NCBI RefSeq assembly: GCF_026239695.1
Contig: NZ_JAPIVS010000008.1
Location: 1 to 64,000, forward strand
Direction of reading: 5' to 3'
Length of the DNA stretch: 64,000 bases
From: Pedobacter sp. MC2016-15
Lineage (GTDB): Bacteria; Bacteroidota; Bacteroidia; Sphingobacteriales; Sphingobacteriaceae
The notes under the pieces: generated by a model
Told to the model about the DNA's origin: nothing
The model's database searches: none
The model's input: only the letters and a program-made list of their open reading frames with translations
Translations under genes and position numbers: made by a program
In this document: piece by piece, positions 9,886 to 18,216 of the stretch
Numbering within the stretch: the first letter of the stretch is position 1
How the letters are laid out: each line of letters opens with the position of its first letter

Positions 9886-10884
9886 TCATTCTATAGCAGG
9901 ATTAATTATTAATTGAGAATTGGTAAGCTGGTAGTTGATACCTGTAGCCCTGGCCAGGTGCTGTAGCACAGTCTTCAAATCCTGATGGGGCAGTGTCAGG
10001 TGATATTTTTTGTTGTCATTAACTCCCGCTGCGACCTGAACTGTAATGGCATACTGTCTGGAAATTTCCGCGCCGATTTGTGTCATCGTCAGTCCATCAG
10101 CATAAATCGAACGGTCTGTCTTCCAGTTGCTGATCAGAACTGTATTGCGCGATTCAATTTCTGTCTTACCTGAGTTGGTATGGTAGGTTAATACTTCGCC
10201 CTTAACCAGGCCTTTGCTCAAAACATTCCAGGATTGCTTGCCCTTTTGAGCCACCTTTACCTTGCCAGTGTTCACTGCCACCTGGTAAATTTGTGCATCA
10301 GGGTATGCTTTGATATTAAATGAGGTGCCGAGAACTGTTGTTAACATCTTTTTTGTAGCGATACTGAAAGGTCTTAACGTATCTCTTTTCACTTTGAAGA
10401 ATGCCTCGCCCTGATCCAGGTATACCCTCCTCGATGCAGAGCTGCTGAAATCAGATGCAATCCTGATTGTCGTGGCGGCATTCATCCAAATTTCTGTACC
10501 ATCATTCAGGGTGATTTTCTGAATTTTTCCTTCAGCCGTATGGTAGGTCTGTGTGGCTGAATCCCTCGTATGCTGGTCATGCTGTAGCTGGCCTTGAAAC
10601 AGGAATGCAATTCCTACAACTAATAGCAGTGAGCATGCAATACCAATCCAGCGGTAGGGTAGCCGGAAGATTTTTCTTTCCGATGCCGTATAAATTTTTA
10701 CCCGGTTCAGTAATTCGAGCCGTAGTTGTTCTGAAGTATCGTCATCTGCCGGCAATTCCGTAGTAGCGGCAGTAAAATGTTGATCAAACCACTGGTCGAT
10801 CATATCCCTTTCTTCCCGGCTCAGTTCATCATTCTGATACTGGGCGAGCTTCTCATTTAAAAAGTTATGGTGTTTACTGTTCAT
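9886..10884 (-). CDS. FecR-family anti-sigma factor
   Basis: A 332-residue inner-membrane anti-sigma factor of the Bacteroidetes FecR type. The cytoplasmic N-terminal part (1-75) binds sigma, followed by one transmembrane helix (about 76-95, IACSLLLVVGIAFLF). The periplasmic FecR domain (about 115-215) includes 'KITLNDGTEIWMNAATTIRI' and 'GEAFFKVKRDTLRPFSIATKKMLTTVLGTSFNIKAY'. A C-terminal DUF4974 domain (about 255-330) includes 'QIGAEISRQYAITVQV'. It lies directly downstream of the sigma gene (52-bp gap) and upstream of a TonB receptor. In the family model the ligand-loaded receptor signals to FecR, which releases the sigma factor. How these STN-less receptors would contact it is unclear. 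Confidence 0.93.
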   Translation of the reverse strand: MNSKHHNFLNEKLAQYQNDELSREERDMIDQWFDQHFTAATTELPADDDTSEQLRLELLNRVKIYTASERKIFRLPYRWIGIACSLLLVVGIAFLFQGQLQHDQHTRDSATQTYHTAEGKIQKITLNDGTEIWMNAATTIRIASDFSSSASRRVYLDQGEAFFKVKRDTLRPFSIATKKMLTTVLGTSFNIKAYPDAQIYQVAVNTGKVKVAQKGKQSWNVLSKGLVKGEVLTYHTNSGKTEIESRNTVLISNWKTDRSIYADGLTMTQIGAEISRQYAITVQVAAGVNDNKKYHLTLPHQDLKTVLQHLARATGINYQLTNSQLIINPAIE

Positions 10885-10936
10885 TCATACACAAAGCGCA
10901 TGAAAGCCCAAAAAGTACTTTAAATCTAAATTAAAC

Positions 10937-11527
10937 TTAGGTTAAGTTTATCACCAGGGGGACAACAAGTGCAAGGTAACCGGAATTACTGACGAGTAGC
11001 GCCAGTTTCAAACGTTTCAGCGCTTCGGAGATATTGTTTTTTACTGTCTGCTCAGAAAGCATCAGCTCCGCAGCAATCTCTTTCACAGAGCGGTTTTCAT
11101 ATTTGCTGAGATGAAAACACTGGCGCATATTCAATGGCATTTTTGTGAGTTCTCTATCAATTTCGCCTTGTAGTTCGGTTGCTATCAGGTGTTCTTCTGC
11201 CGAAGCGATCTGTTGTAAATTCCGAATCAGGATTTCATCCCCCGCGAGTCTGACTTTGTCTCTCCGGAACAGAGTGATGACCTCATTTTTAGCTATTTTA
11301 ACCAATAGCGGCATCAAAGAGTCTGTGGCGAAAAGCGATTCCTTTCGTTTCCATATTTCAAGAAAGGTGTTTTGCAGAATATCCTTTGTAAGATCTTCAT
11401 CATTGATCAGCCTGAAAACAAAGGCATACAGAGGTTTCCAGTAACGTGAAAAAACCGTCTCAAAAGCGTTTTCACTCCCTGAGCGGATTTCCTTTGCTAA
11501 CTCTCTATCTGATCTTTCCTCTTTCAT
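10937..11527 (-). CDS. ECF RNA polymerase sigma factor (Bacteroidetes FecI-like)
   Basis: A 196-residue ECF sigma factor. Region 2 is seen at about 20-65 ('FETVFSRYWKPLYAFVFRLINDEDLTKDILQNTFLEIWKRKESL'). Region 4 is at about 125-172 ('LPLNMRQCFHLSKYENRSVKEIAAELMLSEQTVKNNISEALKRLK'), with the usual helix-turn-helix. A hydrophobic tail (about 173-196) follows, common in Bacteroidetes ECF factors. It is the first gene of the sigma-FecR-receptor-PLC-receptor set. The upstream carbohydrate gene ends 51 bp away on the same strand, so read-through from that cluster is possible. Its target promoters cannot be read from the sequence. Confidence 0.93.
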   Translation of the reverse strand: MKEERSDRELAKEIRSGSENAFETVFSRYWKPLYAFVFRLINDEDLTKDILQNTFLEIWKRKESLFATDSLMPLLVKIAKNEVITLFRRDKVRLAGDEILIRNLQQIASAEEHLIATELQGEIDRELTKMPLNMRQCFHLSKYENRSVKEIAAELMLSEQTVKNNISEALKRLKLALLVSNSGYLALVVPLVINLT

Positions 11528-11578
11528 TGACGGGGATAAAATTAGTAAAGAGGTATTAAGGGAATGTTAAGCTATCTG

Positions 11579-13882
11579 TTAATGGAGCATGTTAACCACA
11601 TCCTTCCTTCTGCTTTCAGGTATCACCTTCAAGCTTTCCAATTTTCCCTTGCGGAGAACTGCTTCAACCGTAGTTTGATAGGGGGCGTGCAGTTTGAAAT
11701 GTGTGTCCCATTCTTTGGGCCATGCCGGGAAAAGCAGGATCTTCCGGCCATCGGTTTGCATCAGCATTTCCTGCATACCAATCATTCCTGATCCACCCCA
11801 GTTGTGATCCGGTACCCAATCGTACCCTGGTCCCCAGAAGCTGGGGAACCTGCGGCCTGAGTCTTTCATCTTTAACAATATCAGCCTTTTGGCTTCTTCT
11901 GTAAGCCCCAGCCTTGCAGCAAAGATATTATCCTGTTTCCAGCCGATATGACTTCTGAAGCGGAGCACATCAGGATCATACAGGTAGGTGTTACGGGCAG
12001 TATCCAGCCCCTGCTTCCCGACACCATAGAGTCTCCATGGAAATACAGGATAAAGCTGCGGACTTTCGGTATTATTGATCCTCTCCCAGTGAACAGCGGC
12101 AGCGATCACAGGATGTCCGCCAGTCTCACGGAAGCTCAGCGGCGGGATAGTTTTCAGCATCGCTGACCATCGTTTTTTCTTTTCCGCATTCATCAGCGCA
12201 TCGGGAAGTTCCAGCATCCGGCTCAGAACGGTCTTTAATGCTGCAATGGTAGAATTTGCATTGTAGGCCATTTTATATGTCTCAGCCGCCGAACCCGGAT
12301 ACAAAACCAAATGTCCCTGTGCATCCAGCACCTTGCTTCCCCGTTGACGGGCAAGGTGCTGGTAGTGAGCATTAAAGAAAGTAAGGCAGTTCTCGATCAG
12401 CGGAAGGTAGGAGCTGATATCCTTATCACCATAACGTTGAGTTTCCAGGATCATCATACAAAATTCCAGGGCTGTATCCCATTCATATTCCAGCCAGGCA
12501 TTGTACTCCATTCCTTTATCATAATCTGCGGGGCGCTTCCATCCATATTCTGCGGGATTGGGCAGTCCGAAGTTTTCCAGCTGTTCTGTAAACGATGCCC
12601 CTTCATGATTCCAGTAAAAGCGTGTCCTGTGGGTGGCATTGTTCAGGGCATCCAGGTAAAAATCGAACTGTGGTTTCATTAGCTCCGTATCGCCACTTTT
12701 GAGCATCGGCCAGTAAACCAGCCGCTGGTTCTGTGCGGTGTGCGTACCACCTCCCCAGTTGCGGAAATCGGGCGTGTAAGCATAACTGGAGTCGACACCC
12801 ACAGGGTCATAAGTAAATAACCCTCCATTGAACTTGGTAGGGAGCTTGCCATAGGCATTACAGCCCAGCATGTAGCGGAACAGCTGGTAGTTTCTGGCAA
12901 TCTGCCATTCCGGCGAATCATGAGGAGCACCGATATGGATAAAACTTCTGTCCCAGAAATCATTCCACCATTTCCTGGTTTTCAATCCCGCTTTTTTATC
13001 GATACGCAGGGCAGCAAAGTTCAGCTGTTCTTGCCAGGCTTTAAGAGTCGGAGTCTGCGCAGTGTGCAAAAACACCTGCATTTTGACATGTTGCGATGGC
13101 CCTGCTGTGGTCAGTTTCCAGCTGCGAAAGGCTGTATTCAGGTATTGACCTTCATCAGTTCCCGCTGGTATTAAACCATGACCTTGCATCAGGCCTCCGA
13201 AAGTGAGATTCTTTAATGGATTAGTAAGCGAGTCTTTGATACTTTCCAGCCCCTGCTGTTTTACTGTGGCATCAAAAACCGTGTTTTCAAGATTACGGTG
13301 GTAAAATAAAATGCTGTTGCCAGCAAAAGAGACCCCATCCCTGAATGTTTTTACATCTCCCTGAGGAGCCCATTTCCAGGAGTTGCTGTTATTTTCTTTC
13401 CCGCTGATGGAGCGGTCGCTGTTGCGCCAGTTCTCATAGGCAAAAGTGGCCTTTAGAGCCTTGCTGCTTTTCAGTTCCAGTTGTATCAGCGGTTGAAATA
13501 CATCTGCATGAAGTTTAATGTCAACAGATAAATCTCCTTTGGTAGCCTGAATATTGACATACCCATCTTTCAATACTAGTTCCTGTCTGAAGGTCTTGCC
13601 CTCAAAGGGATTGGGGCTTAGCGTAACACGTATCCGTCCCAGTTTCAGCAAGGCATTGTTCTCGTCGAAAGTTCCGCTACGCGCGATGTAGAAAAACATC
13701 TCGCCCTTTTCCACCCAAACATTCAGACCGATATCGCCCCCTCCGCAAGGCATTGACGATGCAGAGGTACTGCTCTGGGTAGTCCAGACCGGGTTATAAT
13801 CACTGATGCTTTGACCTCTGGCCGATAAAAGCACTGTCAGCAGCAGCAGGGAGAAGATACCTCTGAAAATTGATGTCCGCAT
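11579..13882 (-). CDS. DUF5703-domain glycoside hydrolase-like protein
   Basis: A 767-residue exported protein with a signal peptide (1-23, ending SARGQ). The N-terminal beta-rich domain 'YNPVWTTQSSTSASSMPCGGGDIGLNVWVEKGEMFFYIARSGTFDENNALLKLGRIRVTLSPNPF' is the DUF5703 hallmark. The rest looks like an (alpha/alpha)6 barrel related to GH95-like clans, with 'WNHEGASFTEQLENFGLPNPAEYGW', 'GGHPVIAAAVHW' and a C-terminal 'LLFPAWPKEWDTHFKLHAPYQTTVEAVLRKGKL'. The activity is not established to my knowledge; an exo-acting glycosidase on plant side chains is inferred from fold and neighbours. It follows the esterase gene by 5 bp, so the two form an operon transcribed away from the GH28/GH95 genes. Confidence 0.8.
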   Translation of the reverse strand: MRTSIFRGIFSLLLLTVLLSARGQSISDYNPVWTTQSSTSASSMPCGGGDIGLNVWVEKGEMFFYIARSGTFDENNALLKLGRIRVTLSPNPFEGKTFRQELVLKDGYVNIQATKGDLSVDIKLHADVFQPLIQLELKSSKALKATFAYENWRNSDRSISGKENNSNSWKWAPQGDVKTFRDGVSFAGNSILFYHRNLENTVFDATVKQQGLESIKDSLTNPLKNLTFGGLMQGHGLIPAGTDEGQYLNTAFRSWKLTTAGPSQHVKMQVFLHTAQTPTLKAWQEQLNFAALRIDKKAGLKTRKWWNDFWDRSFIHIGAPHDSPEWQIARNYQLFRYMLGCNAYGKLPTKFNGGLFTYDPVGVDSSYAYTPDFRNWGGGTHTAQNQRLVYWPMLKSGDTELMKPQFDFYLDALNNATHRTRFYWNHEGASFTEQLENFGLPNPAEYGWKRPADYDKGMEYNAWLEYEWDTALEFCMMILETQRYGDKDISSYLPLIENCLTFFNAHYQHLARQRGSKVLDAQGHLVLYPGSAAETYKMAYNANSTIAALKTVLSRMLELPDALMNAEKKKRWSAMLKTIPPLSFRETGGHPVIAAAVHWERINNTESPQLYPVFPWRLYGVGKQGLDTARNTYLYDPDVLRFRSHIGWKQDNIFAARLGLTEEAKRLILLKMKDSGRRFPSFWGPGYDWVPDHNWGGSGMIGMQEMLMQTDGRKILLFPAWPKEWDTHFKLHAPYQTTVEAVLRKGKLESLKVIPESRRKDVVNMLH

Positions 13883-13887
13883 TCCTG

Positions 13888-15318
13888 TTACCAGTTATCA
13901 GTGCGAAATGAGGAGGCCGGCAGTCCTTCGGTATTGTACAGTTGTCCCTGCACAAAATCCCTGAATGCATACCTGACAGCTACAGGATTGCTTACTTCTG
14001 GTGCAGAAAGCACTACAGCTTCAGCTTTGATGACAGCTTTTGCGGGATGGAACACTTTGTCTGCCCCGGCGATTTCAAACTGCGTCAACTCCTTGCCAAA
14101 GGTGGTCAGTCCGTTAGCAGCATGTGCAAATTTTACCGTAATGCTGCTGCCTTTGATGTCGTTAGATTCGTAGGACGGACTTTCTGCGCCAAAGCCCTTC
14201 AATCCGTATGTTTCTGACAATGCCAGCAATGCCAGTCTTTTTCCTCCGGCTTCTTTATTCATCGGGTGGATACTTTTCTCTTCCCCTATATCCATCAGCA
14301 CCGCCATAGCTGAGCCTGGAATTTGTGCCAGAGATTTCCGCTGGGCATCACGTAAATAGGCAGAATTGTATTTTGCACCCTCCAAATTCGGCGGCAGTTG
14401 TTTGTAATTGTACGGTGCGATCTGTGCATAGTAAAAAGGGAAGTCCTTTTTCCATTCTGTACGCCATTGTTTTACCAGTGCCGGAAACAGTTTTTCATAC
14501 AGGTCGGGATCCTCGTAGTTGGATTCTCCCTGGTAGTAGATCGCTCCTTTTACCGCAAAGCCTGCAACCGGGTGGATCATGCCATTGTATAAAGTGGTTG
14601 GAGTCCTGCTTACCAGCTTGATGGTATCTTTTTCGGCCGGCACCTGTATTGAAGGGAAAGCTTTTAAAGTGGATGCTGACATCCATGCCTGGGCAGAAGA
14701 TCCGCCATAACTTACATTGACCAATCCTACAGGAATATCCAGCATCTCATTGAGCAGTTTGCCAAAAATATATCCTGTAGCACTAAAGTTTGCTACTGCT
14801 TCGGCCCCTGCCACTTTCCAGGCCGAAGGCTTACTGTTTTCCTGTTCTGTAGTGATGGATGACCGCGGTACGGTGTACAGGCGGATATAGGGATTTACAG
14901 ATTTCAGGATCAGATCATTGGAACCTAAAATTGGTTGTCCTTTGAATCCCTTTAGCGGCATTTCCATATTGGATTGACCTGTGCAGAGCCATACTTCGCC
15001 GATGAGGATATTTTTTAGGGTAATCGTTTTGCCATTACTCACCGTAATTTCGTAGTTCTTTTTGCTGGCTACCGGAGTATTGATTTTGATCATCCATTTA
15101 CCTTCGGCAGTAGTGATACCGGTATAGGTTTGCTGGTTCCATGAAGTTCTGATTACGATTTTCTGTCCTGCTTTATCCCAACCCCAGATGTTGACTGCTT
15201 CTTTCTGCTGGAGTAACATGTTATCGGTAAAAATGGATGCCAGTTTAGTCTGGGCGTTAGTCAGCGACTGAAGGCAAAGGAGCAAAAACAGGGAAATGAA
15301 AATTTTCATTTTGTTCAT
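13888..15318 (-). CDS. Sialate O-acetylesterase-like SGNH carbohydrate esterase
   Basis: A 476-residue exported SGNH-family esterase with a signal peptide (1-22, ending SLTNAQ). Block I 'VWLCTGQSNMEMPLKG' holds the nucleophile serine in GQSN. The block with Gly is 'GLVNVSYGGSSAQAW', the Asn block is 'AIYYQGESNYEDPDLY', and a catalytic His is expected near 'GEEKSIHPMNKEAGGKRLA'. The N-terminal beta-strands ('LASIFTDNMLLQQKEAVNIWGW') are the usual beta-sandwich of this family. Members often remove acetyl groups from plant polysaccharides, not from sialic acid. Its place beside GH28 and GH95 genes suggests deacetylation of pectin or hemicellulose oligosaccharides. It is divergent from the gene starting at 15467. 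Confidence 0.88.
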   Translation of the reverse strand: MNKMKIFISLFLLLCLQSLTNAQTKLASIFTDNMLLQQKEAVNIWGWDKAGQKIVIRTSWNQQTYTGITTAEGKWMIKINTPVASKKNYEITVSNGKTITLKNILIGEVWLCTGQSNMEMPLKGFKGQPILGSNDLILKSVNPYIRLYTVPRSSITTEQENSKPSAWKVAGAEAVANFSATGYIFGKLLNEMLDIPVGLVNVSYGGSSAQAWMSASTLKAFPSIQVPAEKDTIKLVSRTPTTLYNGMIHPVAGFAVKGAIYYQGESNYEDPDLYEKLFPALVKQWRTEWKKDFPFYYAQIAPYNYKQLPPNLEGAKYNSAYLRDAQRKSLAQIPGSAMAVLMDIGEEKSIHPMNKEAGGKRLALLALSETYGLKGFGAESPSYESNDIKGSSITVKFAHAANGLTTFGKELTQFEIAGADKVFHPAKAVIKAEAVVLSAPEVSNPVAVRYAFRDFVQGQLYNTEGLPASSFRTDNW

Positions 15319-15466
15319 GTACGCTATTTATAAATGGTTAAATAATGGTATGAATTTAACAAAGCAGTTATAGGATCTGAAGTTTTTGACAACATTGTAT
15401 ATGATTTTGTGAAAATACTATAAATGAATAGCAAATTATGGGAGGATATTTGAATTCGCCCCAATA

Positions 15467-18211
15467 ATGCCAAATAATTGTATGAACAGAATACTCAGCC
15501 CGATCCTGCTATTTTTTATTTTATACATCCCCGGTATCAGCCTTGCGGCCGCATTTCCAGTACAGCAAATTTCGCTGGTTTACCCTGCCACTGCCAGCCC
15601 CAGGATAAAATACGGGATTGATCAGCTGGCCTCGGCATTAAAGAAAGCGAATTATCAGGTTACGGTATCATCGTCTTCAGTACCAAAAAAAGCGAATTTC
15701 AGTATCATTATCGGGAAGTCTGGCCATGCATTACTTAAAAACACTACTGCTCCGGCAAACACCCATAAGGAAGGTTTTTCCATTACTACAGTTGGCCAAA
15801 AACTAATTGTAGCAGGTATGGATGACTCCGGCGTTCTGTACGGATGTTTGGAACTGGCATCGCAAATAAAGAACAATGGAAAGATCCCTGAAAATCTGAA
15901 GATGACCGATCAGCCGGAAATGGTATTAAGAGGTACCTGTATCGGATTGCAGAAATCAGATTACCTGCCAGGGAGGGATGTTTATGAATATCCCTATACA
16001 GAAAGTACGTTTCCCTGGTTCTATGATAAAAAACTATGGCTGGAATACCTGGATATGCTGGCTGAAAACCGATATAACTCCTTGTACCTCTGGAATGGAC
16101 ATCCTTTTTCATCACTCGTAAAACTCAAAGATTATCCCTATGCCCTTGAAGTGGATGAGGCTACTTTCAAAAAGAATGAAGAAATCTATAAGTTCCTGAC
16201 TGTAGAAGCAGATAAACGTGGGATCTGGGTGATCCAGATGTTCTACAATATCTTGATTCCGAAACCTTTTGCTGAAAAACATCAGCTGAAAACGCAGGAC
16301 AGAAACCGGCCCATTATTCCCCTGATTGCTGATTACACACAAAAATCCATTGCTGCTTTTGTAGAGAAATACCCTAACGTTGGTCTGCTGGTGGCACTGG
16401 GCGAAGCCATGGAAGGAGTGGGGCAGGATGATGTGGACTGGTTTACAAAAACGATTATTCCCGGTGTAAAAGATGGACTGAAAGCATTAGGAAGAACAGA
16501 TGAACCGCCCATAGTTCTGCGTGCACATGATACCGATGCACCAAGGGTGATGAAAGCCGCATTGCCACTCTATAAAAATTTATATACTGAAGCCAAATTC
16601 AACGGTGAGGCACTGACAACTTATACTCCCCGCGGCAGCTGGGCAGAGCTGCACCGCAAGCTGAGCGCGATAGGAACCGTACATATTGAAAACGTACATA
16701 TCCTGGCTAACCTCGAGCCTTTCCGTTACGGATCGGCAGACTTTATCCAGAAATCTGTGCAGGCGATGCATCAGGTGTATCATGCAAACGGCTTGCACCT
16801 GTATCCGCAGGCATCATACTGGGACTGGCCTTATACCGCAGACAAAAATAAAGGGCGAATCTTTCAGGTGGAGCGCGACTGGCTTTGGTATAAAGAATGG
16901 GCACGTTATGCCTGGAAGGCGGACCGCAACAGGGCTGAGGAATTGAACTACTGGGGAGATCAGCTGGGGGAAAAATTCGGGATGAATGCTGATCACGGAA
17001 AGGAGATCATGAAGGCTTATGAAGAATCCGGGGAGATCTCTCCGAAACTGCTGCGCAGATATGGTATTACCGATGGCAACAGGCAGACGCTTACGCTGGG
17101 TATGCTGATGACGCAGCTGATCAACCCTTTCCGTTATGGTTTGTTTACGCTATTGTATGAATCTGAAGCTCCCGAAGGTGAGATGATCATTGAATATGCA
17201 GAGAAGGACTGGAAGGAAGAAAAACATATAGGGGAAACCCCTGTACAGGTAGCTGCGGAAGTGGTTGCCCATGGTGACCAGGCAATAGAAGCGATAGAGC
17301 AGGCCGCTCCTTTTGCCACTAAAAATAAGGAAGAGTTTGAGCGGGTACGTAATGATATGTATTGTTATAAGGAAATGGCGGCCTTTTATGCTGAAAAAGT
17401 TAAAGCATCACTGCTGATCCTGCGTTATAAATATTCCGGAGAACTGGGCGATCTGGATCAGGCGGTTCCTTTACTGGAAAACAGCGTGAAACATTATGCA
17501 AAATTGACGGAGCTCACAAAAGATACTTACCTGTATGCGAACAGCATGCAGACCAAACAACGGAAAATCCCTATGCGTGGGGTAGACAAGACTTTTATCC
17601 ACTGGACGGAGATGCTGCCGGTATATGAGAAGGAACTGGCAAATTTCAAAAGACATATCGACTCCCTGCGTGCTCCGGGAGCTCAGCAGGCAGTGGCGGT
17701 AAAGTCCTTTACAAATGCAGAGGTGAAGATCATGAACCCAAATACCAGCAGCTATACGCTTAAAAAAGGAGTATCTGTTTTTGCTGATACTACTGCTGCC
17801 ATCACCGCGTTTGCGCCTGAATTATCTGGCTTAAAAGGAATCCTGATGAACAAGGCTGAACAGATACAAAAGGGAACGTCGCTGCAATTTAAATCAACGA
17901 AACCTGTAAAAGTGCTGGTTGCCTATTTCAATGAGAAAAATCAATCCTACCTCGCAGCACCTGAGCTGGAAACTGATGCCTCTGCCAATAACTACGGGCA
18001 GGCCGAAGCAAAATTGTCTAATGCGCTAATGCTGAATGGTTTCCCTATTGCCAACATACATACCTATTCTTTCCCGGCAGGAACACAAACGCTTACCTTA
18101 GCTAAAGGTGCCTGCGCTATTCTCGGGTTTATTGATGAGCAGGAACATCTCCGCATTTACAATGCTGGACTGGACGGGAAGAGCAAGGATATTGACTGGT
18201 TGTTTGAATAA
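15467..18211 (+). CDS. GH67-like (alpha-glucuronidase-type) glycoside hydrolase of unassigned specificity
   Basis: A 914-residue exported protein. Translation may begin at 15467 or, more naturally, at 15482 (MNRILSPILLFFILY, a clean signal peptide ending SLAAA). Residues about 30-130 form an alpha/beta domain of the GH67/GH20 N-terminal kind ('GIDQLASALKKANYQVTV...SIIIGKSG...GFSITTVGQKLIVAGMDDSGVLYGCLELASQI'). Next comes a TIM-barrel-like region ('LRGTCIGLQKSDY', 'YLDMLAENRYNSLYLWNGHPF', 'NVGLLVALGEAMEGVGQDDVDWF') and a helical C-terminal part. Acidic residues in LGEAMEGVGQDD are candidate catalytic groups. I recall similar Bacteroidetes proteins labelled alpha-galacturonidase, but cannot confirm it. 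It leads the plus-strand half of the pectin-type cluster; the next gene begins 5 bp after its stop. Confidence 0.7.
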   Translation: MPNNCMNRILSPILLFFILYIPGISLAAAFPVQQISLVYPATASPRIKYGIDQLASALKKANYQVTVSSSSVPKKANFSIIIGKSGHALLKNTTAPANTHKEGFSITTVGQKLIVAGMDDSGVLYGCLELASQIKNNGKIPENLKMTDQPEMVLRGTCIGLQKSDYLPGRDVYEYPYTESTFPWFYDKKLWLEYLDMLAENRYNSLYLWNGHPFSSLVKLKDYPYALEVDEATFKKNEEIYKFLTVEADKRGIWVIQMFYNILIPKPFAEKHQLKTQDRNRPIIPLIADYTQKSIAAFVEKYPNVGLLVALGEAMEGVGQDDVDWFTKTIIPGVKDGLKALGRTDEPPIVLRAHDTDAPRVMKAALPLYKNLYTEAKFNGEALTTYTPRGSWAELHRKLSAIGTVHIENVHILANLEPFRYGSADFIQKSVQAMHQVYHANGLHLYPQASYWDWPYTADKNKGRIFQVERDWLWYKEWARYAWKADRNRAEELNYWGDQLGEKFGMNADHGKEIMKAYEESGEISPKLLRRYGITDGNRQTLTLGMLMTQLINPFRYGLFTLLYESEAPEGEMIIEYAEKDWKEEKHIGETPVQVAAEVVAHGDQAIEAIEQAAPFATKNKEEFERVRNDMYCYKEMAAFYAEKVKASLLILRYKYSGELGDLDQAVPLLENSVKHYAKLTELTKDTYLYANSMQTKQRKIPMRGVDKTFIHWTEMLPVYEKELANFKRHIDSLRAPGAQQAVAVKSFTNAEVKIMNPNTSSYTLKKGVSVFADTTAAITAFAPELSGLKGILMNKAEQIQKGTSLQFKSTKPVKVLVAYFNEKNQSYLAAPELETDASANNYGQAEAKLSNALMLNGFPIANIHTYSFPAGTQTLTLAKGACAILGFIDEQEHLRIYNAGLDGKSKDIDWLFE

Positions 18212-18216
18212 ATACG

